Below, one piece after another: positions 1 through 10,225 of a DNA stretch of 64,000 nt. This DNA is from Larimichthys crocea (Eukaryota > Chordata > Actinopteri > Sciaenidae): NCBI RefSeq assembly GCF_000972845.2, contig NC_040029.1, forward strand, positions 1-64,000, read 5' to 3'. How positions within the stretch are numbered: position 1 is the stretch's first letter; every line of letters begins with the position of its first letter. The position numbers and the translations under genes are program-made. Under the pieces are notes generated by a model that ran no database searches, was not told where the DNA came from, and saw only the letters and a program-made list of their open reading frames with translations.

Positions 1-187
1 GCGCTCGTTTATTTATTCATGCATCGATTTTAGTTAATACCCAACCACAATCTGCTGCTTTGGCTGTTTTTTTGGCCCTGTTTGATGTAATGGTGAATCA
101 GATGCTGCTTCTTAAAATCACAGTCGTTGGTCCTGACTGTGGATGTGAACGCATAAAATGGCCACGCCCAGAAATGCTTTCATGTGA

Positions 188-258
188 GCATTGGTGGTTC
201 AGTGGTAGAATTCTCGCCTGCCACGCGGGAGGCCCGGGTTCGATTCCCGGCCAATGCA
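188..258 (+). tRNA. tRNA-Gly(GCC), unit 1
   Basis: The 71-nt gene starts GCATTGG and ends CCAATGC plus discriminator A, giving a perfect 7-bp acceptor stem. The anticodon GCC lies in CCTGCCACG. The B box is GGTTCGATTCC and the T-arm is GC-rich. A CCCTTTTT run just downstream can act as a Pol III terminator. Confidence 0.97.
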
Positions 259-380
259 ACACCCTTTTTCACCTTTTTACACCATCTATAGATGTCAGGG
301 TCTTTCAGTAACTATTTCAGTTTGTGAATCTATTTTCATTTGTTTTAAACAAGGAGAATTTTTATGGCCAAGCGGAAGGA

Positions 381-405
381 GTGGGTTTGATTCCCGGCCA
401 ATGCA
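381..405 (+). pseudogene. tRNA-Gly 3'-half copy, unit 1
   Basis: This segment repeats the T-arm and 3' acceptor strand of the neighbouring tRNA-Gly, with GTTTGATTCC in place of the B box GTTCGATTCC. There is no 5' half, D-arm or anticodon. It is preceded by ATGGCCAAGCGGAAGGA, which is common to the other half-copies. Confidence 0.85.
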
Positions 406-698
406 ACAGACGTTTCACATGTTGTATCATCTGCATATGTTCGTACAGCAGGTATATTTAGTTTATTTTTTCTTGTTTTTAAGGAAAAATGATGTATCCA
501 TTTTGGGTTTCAACTCTCCAGTCTCTTAATCTGAAGGCCAGAGGAGTTGAGGTGTTTGTAAGTGATACTGTCTTTTCCAGTACAGAATAATAACAGCAAG
601 AAGAAGCTGTTTATTGAAGGTAGGTTCTTGCTGTGGTCTCTAAAGAAGTGTTTGGCATAGGTTCAGATGTTGTAAGTGGAGGAAAAAAAGTATGTACA

Positions 699-770
699 CT
701 CCCCGTCGGGGAATCGAACCCCGGTCTCCCGCGTGACAGGCGGGGATACTCACCACTATACTAACGAGGA
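699..770 (-). tRNA. tRNA-Asp(GTC), unit 1
   Basis: Read on the minus strand, the gene starts TCCTCGTTAG and ends CGACGGGGA plus discriminator G, 72 nt in all. The anticodon GTC lies in CCTGTCACG. A T-run follows the 3' end on the minus strand (poly-A near 685 on the plus strand), fitting Pol III termination. Confidence 0.97.
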
Positions 771-1248
771 GATGATAGCTTTTTTTCCACGCGTCCTTTT
801 TTATTTGTTTGTAGAAATATTTATTTAGCCCAGTCTGTTATTCATGGTGTACGCCCAAGTACTTGTATTATAGCACCATCTTCTCCTCCTCACCCAGGAT
901 GGTAACTGTGCTCAGATCAGGACCTAGTCCTCTTGAAGTCCACAATCATCTCCCTCATTTTGGCCACATTCAAGACGAGGTGGTTGCTCCCACTCCACAC
1001 CATGACAGGACTCCCGAGTGGTGCTGAAAGTCTGAGGTGTACAGCGTGAAGAGGAAGGGTGAGTACTTCCCTTGCGGTGCTCCTGTGTTGCTAACAACCT
1101 GATCAGACAAACAAACTGGTCTGTCCATCAGGTAGTCAGTTACCCAGGAGATTGTAGAGGTATCCACCTGCATCACCTGGAGCTTCTCCCTAGCAGTGTA
1201 GGCTGGATCGTGTTGAAGGTACTGGAGAAATCAAAGAACATGATCCTC

Positions 1249-2301
1249 CAGGAGGAGCAATGTGGTTTTGGTCCTGGTCGTAGAACTGTGGACCAGCTCT
1301 ATACCCTTAGCACGGTCCTGGAGGGTGCATGGGAGTTTGCCCAACCAGTCTACATGTGCTTTGTGGACCTGGAGAAGGCGTTCGACCGTGTCCCTCGGGG
1401 AGTCCTGTGGGGGGTGCTCCGGGAGTATACTCTCGGTGCCAGAGCTTGGTCCGCATTGCCGGAAGTAAGTCGGACCTGTTTCCAAGGCTGCCCTTTGTCA
1501 CCGGTTCTGTTCATAACCTTTATGGACAGAATTTCTAGGCGCAGCCAGGGCGTTGAGGGGCTGCGGTTCGGTGGCCTCAGGATTGGGTCGCTGCTTTTTG
1601 CGGATGATCTAGTCCTGTTGGCTTCATCGGAACGTGACCTTCAGCTCTCTCTGGAGCGGTTCGCAGCCGAGTGTGAAGCGGCTGGGATGAGAATCAGCAC
1701 CTCCAAATCACCTCCTGCCTCAAGTGGAGGAGTTCAAGTATCTCGGGGTCTTGTTCATGAGTGAGGGAAGGATGGAACGGGAGATTGACTGGCGGATCGG
1801 TGCGGCTTCTGCAGTGATGCGGACTCTGCACCGGTCCGTCGATCTACGTTCCTACCCTCACCTATGGACACGAGCTTTGGGTAGTGACCAAAAGAATAAG
1901 ATCGTGAATACAAGCGGCCGAAATGAGCTTCCTTCGCAGGGTGGCTGGGCTTTCTCTTAGAGATAGGGTGAGAAGCTTGGCCATCCGTGAGGAGCTCAGA
2001 GTAGAACCGCTGCACCTCCGCATCGAGAGGAACCAGTTAAGGTGGCTCGGGCATCTCGTGAGGATGCCTACTGGATGTCTCCCTGGTGAGATGTTCCGGG
2101 CACGTCCCTCCGGGAGGCGGCCCCGGGGAAGACCCAGGACACACTGGAGGGACTATGTCTCTCGGCTGGCCTGGGAACGCCTTGGGTTCCCCTGGGAGAG
2201 CTGGACGAAGTGGCCGGGGAGAGGGAAGTCTGGGCCGCCCTGCTGAAGCTGCTGCCCCCGCGACCCGATTAACGGATAAGCGGGAGAAGATGGATGGATG
2301 G
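1249..2301 (+). mobile_element. 5'-truncated non-LTR retrotransposon (RT C-terminal half) nested in another LINE
   Basis: Conceptual translation shows reverse transcriptase motif A (FVDLEKAFDRVP), motif B (GCPLSPVLF) and the catalytic motif C (FADDLVLL) at 1249-1710. Frame breaks follow near 1720 and 1860-1920. Then comes a C-terminal region with FLRRVAGLSLRDRVRS and LRWLGHLVRMP. The 3' end is an AGAAGATGGATGGATGG tail. The 9-bp sequence ATGATCCTC at 1240-1248 recurs at 2302-2310, and the uninterrupted host sequence is present near 5450, which fixes the insertion limits. It is dead through frameshifts and lacks its 5' part. Whether it is I/Nimb-like or RTE-like is not settled. Confidence 0.88.
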
Positions 2302-2534
2302 ATGATCCTCACAGTGTTGCCAGCTCTATCCAGGTGAGCAAGGGCCTGTTGAAGCAGGTAGATGAAGCAGCCCCCATCCGAGGGGCGGTAGGCAAACTGC
2401 AGTGGGTCTAGGGAGGTAGTCACCTGAGGTCTCAGATGGCCCAAAACCAGCCTCTCAGCTTGCACCTCAGTAGCTCTCAGTCCCCGTCCCTGAAGGCTCT
2501 CTTCAAATCAAATCAAATCAATTTTATTTGTATT

Positions 2535-2640
2535 AAGGGTCGACCGATATATCGGCCGGCCGATATATCTGGCCGATATTAGCGTTGTCTAGGTGTATCG
2601 GCATCGGCCGATACACATGGCCGATACGGCCGATACGCAT
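2535..2640. repeat. CGATA-rich palindromic element
   Basis: The segment consists of nested palindromes such as CCGATATATCGG, GGCCGGCC and repeated GGCCGATA units, beginning at a GGGTCGACC. Such dyad-rich ends are typical of fish non-autonomous DNA transposons, but no complete element or target duplication can be drawn here. Confidence 0.6.
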
Positions 2641-3192
2641 CCAGCGTCATTTACAGACAGGCGTTCAAGGGCAGCTCTGTGAAGACCCGCTATGCACGCC
2701 GCAAATGAAGTCGGTGTTGTTATCAGTCACTGTCAATTCGGCGTTTGAAGGAGTTAAACCGGCATTGATGTTCTCACCATGCTTCTGAACAACGTTTGTG
2801 TATCTGGAGGTGAGAAGTACCAGATTGTGATCAGATATGCCAAAGGGGAGAGGGAGGACAGTGGAGTTGTATGCTTCCTTAACATTAGCATACATTAAGT
2901 CCAAGGTTTTATTGTCTCTGGTGGGGCAGGGCACAAACTGTTGAAAGGTCGGGAGTGTAGCAGAGAGGGTCGTGTGATTGAAGTCACCGGAAATGGCCAT
3001 GAATGCATTTGGATGGTCTGTTTGCAGTCTGGATGTGATGACGTCACATGGCGTTGGCATCAGCTGATGGAGGACTGTAAACAACGATGATGATGGTGCA
3101 TGGCATTGTTTACGGCTAACCCCTAATGGGTGGGGCCGACCTGAAGTCAAAAGGTCAGATGTTTTCAGGCGTCTTTTCACCCCGTCGACACC

Positions 3193-3345
3193 ATGGATGA
3201 GGAGAAGTTGATTCTGGAGGTCCAAAATCAACCAATCATCATTTATGATGCCTCACATCCCTTTTTATAAGGACACCAGCAAAAGAAAATGCGGCATGGA
3301 ATGCCATTGCAGGAGCAATGAGAGTGGATGGTAAGTTTGTAATTT
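3193..3345 (+). pseudogene. MADF-domain fragment of a PIF/Harbinger-type element, copy 1
   Basis: From the ATG the reading is MDEEKLILEVQNQP, followed after small indels by SHPFYKDTSK and, in another frame, KENAAWNAIAGAMRVDG. The order fits a MADF DNA-binding domain, as carried by the second protein of many Harbinger transposons. A frameshift in the AAAAGAAAA tract and an extra ATC near 3237 break the frame. A near-identical copy lies at 6677. Confidence 0.6.
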
Positions 3346-3639
3346 TACTACTGTGCTAAAGTGTTGTAACTGTTGTGGGGGGATGTGCTGTAGAGACTGT
3401 CTTGCTGGTGTCCTGATGACATAACAATGGCCACAGTACTTTCACACCTTGAAATTGAGGGGCTGATAAGAAGGGGGCAGACCAATACAAAGTCACTGAC
3501 AATTCACAAGACTGAACATATTACACCTCTTCACAACAGGAAGAAAACACAATACAATATACACTATTTTAGTCACTTGAATGACTTTAAGCGAAGCCAT
3601 TTAAATCATTCTGTCCTGCCAGGACACACTGCCCTCGGG

Positions 3640-4095
3640 GAAGGTAAAGAAAGTAGCTAAGCTCTCCTTGATAGCACAGGCTTCTCTTTCCTCCCATGTT
3701 TTGCACCGGTGCCATGTATCCCCAGAGTTCCTGTGCCTCTTCTGGCAGCTGCACATATTTACTAGAGGCAAGGAGGAAATTGTGCAGGATGCATGCTGCC
3801 ACCACAAGCGTGTCCACGTTTTTGGGGTGCGGGTTAATCCTCCAGTGGAAAATCCTCCAACGTGACGCCAACCAACATCCTCGCTCTGGAGAGTCTGTAA
3901 TTGAAAATCCTCTTTTTATGGGTTAGGTTCTTGAAAATCCTCTTTTTATGGGTTAGGTTCTGTCCTGGGTAGGGTCTCACCAGGTAGGGCTTCAAAGTCT
4001 CTCCCACAATGACATGTGGTACCTCCCCAATGTGAGCAGCACCAGGCAGAGAGGCTTTTTGAGGAACATGGAGAGTGTTCACGAGATCTTGTGCG
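3640..4095 (-). pseudogene. PIF/Harbinger transposase, C-terminal remnant
   Basis: The minus strand encodes LPGAAHIGEVPHVIVGETLKPYLVRPYPG, then IFNYRLSRAR, and in another frame ASRWRIFHWRINPHP with VVAACILHNF. This is the usual order at the end of Harbinger DDE transposases. A 30-bp direct duplication (3901-3930 and 3931-3960) repeats NLTHKKRIFK in frame. The stretch after RLSRAR, where the family normally has the VENAFG region, is disrupted and frameshifted near 3865. It sits opposite the MADF fragment, as in two-gene Harbinger elements. Confidence 0.78.
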
Positions 4096-4175
4096 TTAAG
4101 TGTATTTTCATATATGTCCAGGATAACGGTCCACGGTCTCTTTTGGCCTATGATGTCACAAATGCCTTCATGTGA

Positions 4176-4246
4176 GCATTGGTGGTTCAGTGGTAGAATT
4201 CTCGCCTGCCACGCGGGAGGCCCGGGTTCGATTCCCGGCCAATGCA
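4176..4246 (+). tRNA. tRNA-Gly(GCC), unit 2
   Basis: Identical over 71 nt to the copy at 188, with the same GCC anticodon and acceptor stem. A long T-run (about 15 T) starts six bases downstream as terminator. The upstream flank, with TATATGTCCAGGATAACGG, is shared with unit 3 but not with unit 1. Confidence 0.97.
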
Positions 4247-4379
4247 ACACCCTTTTTTTTTTTTTTTACACCATTTATGTGTGTATGGATGTCACGGCCT
4301 TTCAAAAACAATTTCACCGTTTGTGAATTTAGTTTCATTTGTTTTAAACAAGGAGAATTTTTAAGGCCAAGCAGAAGGA

Positions 4380-4404
4380 GTGGGTTCGATTCCCGGGCAA
4401 TGCA
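4380..4404 (+). pseudogene. tRNA-Gly 3'-half copy, unit 2
   Basis: T-arm plus 3' acceptor strand only, with GGTTCGATTCC intact and one G for C change (CCCGGGCAATGCA). It has the same upstream context as in unit 1. Confidence 0.85.
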
Positions 4405-4694
4405 ACAGACGTTTCACATGTTGTATCATCTGCATATGTTCATACAGCAGGTATATTTTGTTTATTTTATCTTGTTTTTAAGGAAAAATTATGTATCCAT
4501 TTTGGGTTTCAACTCTCCAGTCTCTTAATCTGAAGGCCAGAGGAGTTGAGGTGTTTGTAAGTGATACTGTCTTCCAGTACAGGATAATAACGGCAAGAAG
4601 AAGCTGTTTATTGACGGTAGGTTCTTGCTGTGGTCTCTAAAGAAGTGTTTGGCATAGGTTAAGATGTTGTAAGTTGGGAAAAAAGGTATGTACA

Positions 4695-4766
4695 CTCCCC
4701 GTCGGGGAATCGAACCCCGGTCTCCCGCGTGACAGGCGGGGATACTCACCACTATACTAACGAGGA
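4695..4766 (-). tRNA. tRNA-Asp(GTC), unit 2
   Basis: Identical to the minus-strand gene at 699-770. The GTC anticodon and 72-nt length are retained. The minus-strand 3' flank carries a T-run (poly-A near 4679-4684 on plus). Confidence 0.97.
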
Positions 4767-4829
4767 GATGTTAGCATTTTTTCGACACGTCTTTTTTTTT
4801 TATGTGTTCATATATAGACTGAACAAGTA

Positions 4830-6530
4830 CTTGTAGTCCTGCACCACCTCCTCACCCAGGATGGAAACTTTGATCCTGAAGTCCACAATCATCTCCCTCA
4901 TTTTGGCCACATTCAAGACGAGGTGGTTGCTCCTACTCCACGCCATGACAGGACTCCCGAGTGGTGCTGAAAGTCTGAGGTGTATGAAGTGAAAAGTAAA
5001 GGTAAGTACAGTCTCTTGTGATCCTCAGCTGGAGTTATTTCTGGACTCTGCACAGCTTCTCTTTGTCCCCCGATCTGAAGACACTCTTCTTCTCGTTCAG
5101 CAGGGCCTTAATCTCGGAGGTCACCCAGGGTTTGTTTTTGGGAAAACACCGTACCAACTTGGAGGACACAGTGTTCTCCACACAGAAATGAATGTAGTCT
5201 GTGATGCAGTCGGTCATGCTGTCGACGTCACTGTTGTGGGGGCTGCAGAGTGCTTCCCAGTCCGTTGTCTCAAAGCAGTCTCTGAGCCTAGCACTGGTCT
5301 CCTTCTACCACTGCTTCACAGGCCTCTTCACAGGTCGTTGTTTAATCATCACAGGGGTGTAGTCTGTGACAAGGTGAACAAGGTTAACAAGGTTCTCCCC
5401 TCAGCAGTGTAGGCTGGATCATGTTGAAGGCACTGGAGAAATCAAAGAACATGATCCTCACAGTGTTGCCAGCTCTATCCAGGTGAGCGAGGGCCCGTTA
5501 AAGAAGGTAGATGATCGTGTCCTCAACACTAATTAAGGGGCGGTAGGCAAACTGCAATGGGTCTAGTGAGGTGGTCACCTGAGGTCTCAGATGGTCCAAA
5601 ACCAGTCTCTCCAAGACTTTCATTACATGGGATGTCAAGGCAACTGGTCTGTAGTTGTTGAGCACAGCTGGATGTGACTTCTTGGGTACCGGAACAAGGC
5701 AGGATGTCTTCCACAGCACTGGAACCTTCTCCGGTTGAATAGGTGCTGTAGAACCCTGCATAGCTGCAGGCCTTCAGGACTATGGGGTTGATTCCATCTG
5801 GGCCTGCAGCTTTGTTCCGGCATAGTTTCTCCAGCTGTCTTTTCACCTAGTCTGTGATGCAGTGGGTAATGCTGTTGATGTCACTGCCGTGGGGGCTGCA
5901 GAGTTCTTCCCAGTCTATTGTCTCGAAGCAGTCTCTGAGCCTAGCACTGGTTTCCTTCTACCACTGCTTCACAGGCCTTTCTACAGGTCGTTGTTTAATC
6001 ACCACAGGGGTGTAGTCTGTGACGAGGTGAACGAGGTTAAACAAGGTTAACAAGGTTCTCCCCAAGCAGTGTAGGCTGGATCGTGTTGATGGCACAGCTG
6101 GATGTGACTTCTTTGGTACTTGAACAAGGCAGGATGTCTTCCACAGCACCAGAACCTTCTCCGGTTGAATAGGTGCTGTAGAACCCTGCGCAGGCCTTCA
6201 GGACTCTGGGGTTGATTCCATCCGGGCCTGCAGCTTTGTTCCGGCGTAGTTTCTCCAGCTGTNNNNNNNNNNCATACATTAAGTCCAAGGTTTTATTGTC
6301 TTTGGTGGGGCAGGGCACAAACTGTTGAAAGGTCGGGAGTGTAGCAGAGAGGGTCGTGTGGTTGAAGTCACCGGAAATGGCCATGAATGCATTTGGATGG
6401 TCTGTTTGCAGTCTGGATGTGATGACGTCACACGGCGATGGCATCAGCTGACGGAGGACTGTAAACAACGATGATGATGGTGCATGGCATTGTTTACGGC
6501 TAACCCCTAAAATACACTGCATGTGGAATG
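4830..6530 (-). mobile_element. L2/Rex1-like LINE copy, unit 2, rearranged
   Basis: Minus-strand pieces include the linker region MTDCITDYIHFCVEN with KPWVTSEIKALLNEK (5035-5217), RT with VMKVLERLVLDHLRPQ and LDPLQFAYRP (5498-5846), and the endonuclease pieces ISGDFNH and PNAFMAI (6290-6500). The linker and the KLRRNKAAGPDGINP segment are each present twice (near 5220-5400 and 5860-6060, and near 5660-5840 and 6090-6262), so the copy has an internal duplication. A 10-N gap (6263-6272) joins the pieces, so their true order is uncertain. Confidence 0.8.
6263..6272. other. Assembly gap, 10 N
   Basis: Ten N characters lie inside the LINE copy. The short fixed size suggests a placeholder rather than a measured gap. 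Confidence 0.98.
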
Positions 6531-6676
6531 GCTCCGCCACCTCCGATACGTTTCAATTTTATACACCGTGTTAACCTTGGATCGAGTTTCATTACAAGAA
6601 CACGTCATAATGGGCGGGGCCGACCTGAAGTCAAAAGGTCAGAGGTTTTCAGGCGTCTTTTCACCCTGTCGACACC

Positions 6677-6830
6677 ATGGATGAGGAGAAGTTGATTCTG
6701 GAGGTCCAAAATCAACCAATCATTTATGATGCTTCACATCCTTTTTATAAGGACACCAGCAAAAGAAAATGCAGCATGGAATGCCATTGCAGGAGCAATG
6801 AGAGTGGATGGTAAGTTTGTAATTTTACTA
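6677..6830 (+). pseudogene. MADF-domain fragment, copy 2
   Basis: Reads MDEEKLILEVQNQPIIYDASH, then FYKDTSK, before the same AAAAGAAAA frameshift as copy 1, then ENAAWNAIAGAMRVDG. It is better preserved than the copy at 3193 because the ATC insertion is absent. No transposase remnant follows it here; LINE 3' sequence follows instead. Confidence 0.65.
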
Positions 6831-6876
6831 CTATGCTAAAGTGTTGTAACTCTGTTGTGGGGTGATAAGTTTAATA

Positions 6877-7360
6877 ATAATAAGTTTAATTTATAATGCA
6901 CTTTACATTTGAATCAAATCTCAAAGTGCTACAATACACACGCAAGGTATATGCACACAAAGCAACAAAAAACACAAATAAATCACGACAGAAGAAATCA
7001 TGTCAAATACGATAGGATGTGGAAAAAAGGAAAGTTTTTAAGTCCTTTTTTAAAACTTTCAAGAGTCTGAGGTGATCTGAGATGGTCAGGGAGGGCGTTC
7101 CAAAGGCGGGGTGCAGTGACACAGAAGGCTCTGTCGCCCATGGTGCTGAGTTTGGTCCTCGGGCAGAAGAGATTGTTTGAGTTTTTGGAGCGGAGGGATC
7201 GTGTGGGGGTTTGAGGGATAAGCAGTTCTTTGAGGTAGGTGGGTGCGTTGCCGTAGATGAAGACCAAAGACAGCAGACCACTGATGTAGAAGAGCGGGTC
7301 CTCTCAATCCTGCAGGAGCCAACTCCAAAGCCAGAATGAATGAATGACTCTTTCTCCAAG
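6877..7360 (-). mobile_element. LINE 3' end (RT C-terminus and 3'UTR)
   Basis: The minus strand reads GNAPTYLKELLIP, RTKLSTMGDRAFCVTAPRLW and NALPDHLRSPQTLESFKKGL, the standard C-terminal tail of fish L2-type ORF2 proteins. The 3'UTR runs to 6877 and includes AATAATAAGTTTAATTTAT on the plus strand. It is 5'-truncated at about 7360, near the start of the next tRNA unit. Confidence 0.75.
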
Positions 7361-7495
7361 AGACTACAGCCGGTAATATCTCGCGATTATGCGTGAATTT
7401 GCGAGATCTTGTGCGTTCAGTGTATTTTCATATATGTCCAGGATAACGGTCCATGGTCTCTTTTGGCCTATGATGTCACAAATGCCTTCATGTGA

Positions 7496-7566
7496 GCATT
7501 GGTGGTTCAGTGGTAGAATTCTCGCCTGCCACGCGGGAGGCCCGGGTTCGATTCCCGGCCAATGCA
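7496..7566 (+). tRNA. tRNA-Gly(GCC), unit 3
   Basis: 71 nt, identical to the other four Gly genes. A run of about 15 T follows. The rest of the Gly-side spacer, including the half-copy, is deleted in this unit, so tRNA-Asp starts only 243 bp further on. Confidence 0.97.
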
Positions 7567-7809
7567 ACACCCTTTTTTTTTTTTTTTACACCATTTGTGT
7601 GTGTTAGGTATCCATTTTGGGTTTCAACTCTCCAGTCTCTTAATCTGAAGGCCAGGGGAGTTGAGGTGTTTGTAAGTGATACTGTCTTCCAGTACAGGAT
7701 AATAACAGTAAGAAGAAGCTGTTTATTGAAGGTAGGTTCTCGCTGTGGTCTCTAAAGAAGTGTTTGGCATAGGTTAAGATGTTGTAAGTTGGGAAAAAAG
7801 GTATGTACA

Positions 7810-7881
7810 CTCCCCGTCGGGGAATCGAACCCCGGTCTCCCGCGTGACAGGCGGGGATACTCACCACTATACTAACGAGGA
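7810..7881 (-). tRNA. tRNA-Asp(GTC), unit 3
   Basis: 72 nt on the minus strand with anticodon GTC, identical to the other copies. Only a short LINE-flank piece (about 7925-7990) separates it from the next tRNA-Gly at 8037. Confidence 0.97.
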
Positions 7882-8036
7882 GATGTTAGCGTTTTTTCGA
7901 CATGTCTTTTTTTTTTTGTATGTGCTGAACAGAGATTGAACAAGTACTTGTCCTGCACCACCTCCACCTCCTCACCCAGGATGGAACCTGTCCACAGTCT
8001 CTCTCAGCCCACACCGTCAGAATTGCCTTCATGTGA

Positions 8037-8107
8037 GCATTGGTGGTTCAGTGGTAGAATTCTCGCCTGCCACGCGGGAGGCCCGGGTTCGATTCCCGGC
8101 CAATGCA
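8037..8107 (+). tRNA. tRNA-Gly(GCC), unit 4
   Basis: 71 nt, identical to the other copies. The downstream CCCTTTTTCACCTTTTTAC flank matches units 1 and 5 rather than units 2 and 3, which gives two spacer subtypes. Confidence 0.97.
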
Positions 8108-8240
8108 ACACCCTTTTTCACCTTTTTACACCATCTATGTGTGTATGGACGTCAGGGTCTTTCAATAACAATTTCACAGTTTGTGAATTTATCTTCATTT
8201 GTTCTAAACAAGGAGGATTTGTTATGGCCAAGCGCAAGGA

Positions 8241-8265
8241 GAGGGTACGATTCCCGGCCAATGCA
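8241..8265 (+). pseudogene. tRNA-Gly 3'-half copy, unit 4
   Basis: GAGGGTACGATTCCCGGCCA followed by ATGCA. The B-box core is changed (GGTACGATTCC), while the 3' acceptor strand is intact. Confidence 0.8.
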
Positions 8266-8423
8266 ACAGGTGTTTCACATGTTGTACCATGATATTGTCT
8301 TCCAGTACAGGATAATAACGGCAAGAAGAAGCTGTTTATTGAAGGTAGGTTGTTGCTGTGGTCTCTAAAGAAGTGTTTGGCATAGGTTCAGATGTTGCAA
8401 GTGGAGGAAAAAAGGTATGTACA

Positions 8424-8495
8424 CTCCCCGTCGGGGAATCGAACCCCGGTCTCCCGCGTGACAGGCGGGGATACTCACCACTATACTAACGAGGA
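8424..8495 (-). tRNA. tRNA-Asp(GTC), unit 4
   Basis: 72 nt on the minus strand, GTC anticodon, no change from the other copies. Confidence 0.97.
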
Positions 8496-8549
8496 GATGA
8501 TAGCTTTTTTTCTACGCGTCTTTTTTTATGTGTTTGTAGATAGATTGAA

Positions 8550-9060
8550 CACATAAATGCAGTATATTGTCAATCATCCTTTTCCCCTCAAACAGGTGCA
8601 CGCCCAAGTACCTTTGGTCCTGCACCACCTCCTCCTCCTCACCCAGGATGGAAACTGTGCTCAGATCAGAACCCAGTCCTCCTGAAGTCCACAATCATCT
8701 CCCTCATTTTGGCCACATTCAAGACGAGGTGGTTGCTCCTACTCCACACCACGACAGGACTCCCGAGAGGTGTACAGCGTGAAGAGCAAAGGTGAGTGCA
8801 GTCCCTTGCAGTGCTCCTGTGTTGCTAACAACCCGATTAGACACTCGACCCTTCAGCACAAACTGTGATCTGTCCATCAGGAAGTCAGTTACCCAGGAGA
8901 TTGTCGAGGTATCCACCTACATAACCTGGAGCTTCTCCTTCAGCAGTGTAGGCTGGATCGTGTTGAAGGTACTGGAGAAATCAAAGAACATGATCACAGT
9001 GTTGCCAGCTCTATTCAGGTGAGGGAGGGCCTGTTGAAATGTTGAGGTCCATTGTGGGGG
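8550..9060 (-). mobile_element. L2/Rex1-like LINE copy, unit 4, RT fragment
   Basis: Minus-strand RT pieces include RYLGVHL, the ILGEEEEVVQ region and DTSTISWVTDFLMDRSQF with VVSNTGALQGT. This is the same LINE, at the same distance from tRNA-Asp, as in units 1 and 2, which supports block duplication. It ends where another LINE 3' end begins near 9065. Confidence 0.75.
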
Positions 9061-9064
9061 TCGG

Positions 9065-9730
9065 GAGATATGAGATAAGATAAGATAATACTTTATTTAT
9101 CCCACAACGGGGAAATTCACTTGTTAACAGCAGCGAAAAATAGAATCAAGGAGGGAAACAAGTGTACATATTTACAAAAAGTACTAAAGTAGAATGTGCA
9201 GATTTAAGAATGTGCAGATTTACAAAACAAGTACTAAGGTAGAACATAAACGAAAAAACAAAACAAACAAGAACAAAAAATAGCAATGGGACATGAACAG
9301 GAGACCACAACATGATCAGGTGCAGGTGCATGGGTCTTGTCAGTCCAGTCCAGTTTATTGTTGAGGTGAACACCCAGGAATCTGTAGCTCTGCGCCACCT
9401 CTGTGTCCGATCCCTGGATGTTCACCGGTGTGAAGTGGGATGCTTTTCTCTGGAAGTTTACGATCATCTCCTTTGTCTTGCTGGTGTTGAGCTGAAGCTG
9501 GTTTAGCTCACTCCAGCTGACAAAGTCCCTGATGATGGTCCTGTATTCCAGATCGTCCCCCTCTGAAACACATCCAACAACGACTGTGTCATCGGAGAAC
9601 TTCTGGATGTGGCAGTGGGTGGTGTTGTGGGTGAAGTCCGAGGTGTAGAGGGTGAAGAGGAAGGGGGAGAGCACCGTACCATGAGGGGAACCTGTGCTGC
9701 AGAGCACCACGTCAGACACACAGTGCTGGA
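9065..9730 (-). mobile_element. LINE 3' portion with RT motif and ATCTT tail
   Basis: Read on the minus strand, the RT domain has GTVLSPFLFTLYTSDF and the catalytic FSDDTVVVGC, then LGVHLNNKLDW. A 3'UTR follows, ending in CCCCGTTGTGGGATAAATAA and ATCTT repeats near 9072-9092. The 5' side runs into the 470-N gap. The copy is more intact than the unit-associated LINE pieces and probably younger. Confidence 0.8.
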
Positions 9731-10200
9731 NNNNNNNNNNNNNNNNNNNNNNNNNNNNNNNNNNNNNNNNNNNNNNNNNNNNNNNNNNNNNNNNNNNNNN
9801 NNNNNNNNNNNNNNNNNNNNNNNNNNNNNNNNNNNNNNNNNNNNNNNNNNNNNNNNNNNNNNNNNNNNNNNNNNNNNNNNNNNNNNNNNNNNNNNNNNNN
9901 NNNNNNNNNNNNNNNNNNNNNNNNNNNNNNNNNNNNNNNNNNNNNNNNNNNNNNNNNNNNNNNNNNNNNNNNNNNNNNNNNNNNNNNNNNNNNNNNNNNN
10001 NNNNNNNNNNNNNNNNNNNNNNNNNNNNNNNNNNNNNNNNNNNNNNNNNNNNNNNNNNNNNNNNNNNNNNNNNNNNNNNNNNNNNNNNNNNNNNNNNNNN
10101 NNNNNNNNNNNNNNNNNNNNNNNNNNNNNNNNNNNNNNNNNNNNNNNNNNNNNNNNNNNNNNNNNNNNNNNNNNNNNNNNNNNNNNNNNNNNNNNNNNNN
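9731..10200. other. Assembly gap, 470 N
   Basis: 470 N flanked by LINE sequence on both sides, with a G-run (10205-10222) at its right edge. Any translation across it is meaningless. Confidence 0.98.
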
Positions 10201-10225
10201 GGAAGGGGGGGGGGGGGGGGGGTTA

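Larger units (their letters stand above)
830..3110 (-). mobile_element. L2/Rex1-like LINE copy, unit 1, interrupted by a second LINE
   Basis: Minus-strand fragments read as a CR1/L2-group non-LTR retrotransposon. At 970-1170 is RT sequence with VSNTGAPQG and FTLYTSDF. At 2330-2465 is upstream RT sequence with LDPLQFAYRP. At 2820-3010 is part of an AP-endonuclease domain with ISGDFNH and SDHNLV. Frames are broken throughout and no complete ORF remains. A plus-strand LINE sits at 1249-2301, and a palindromic CGATA-rich element at about 2535-2640 also interrupts it. The exact family name was not determined. Confidence 0.8.
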
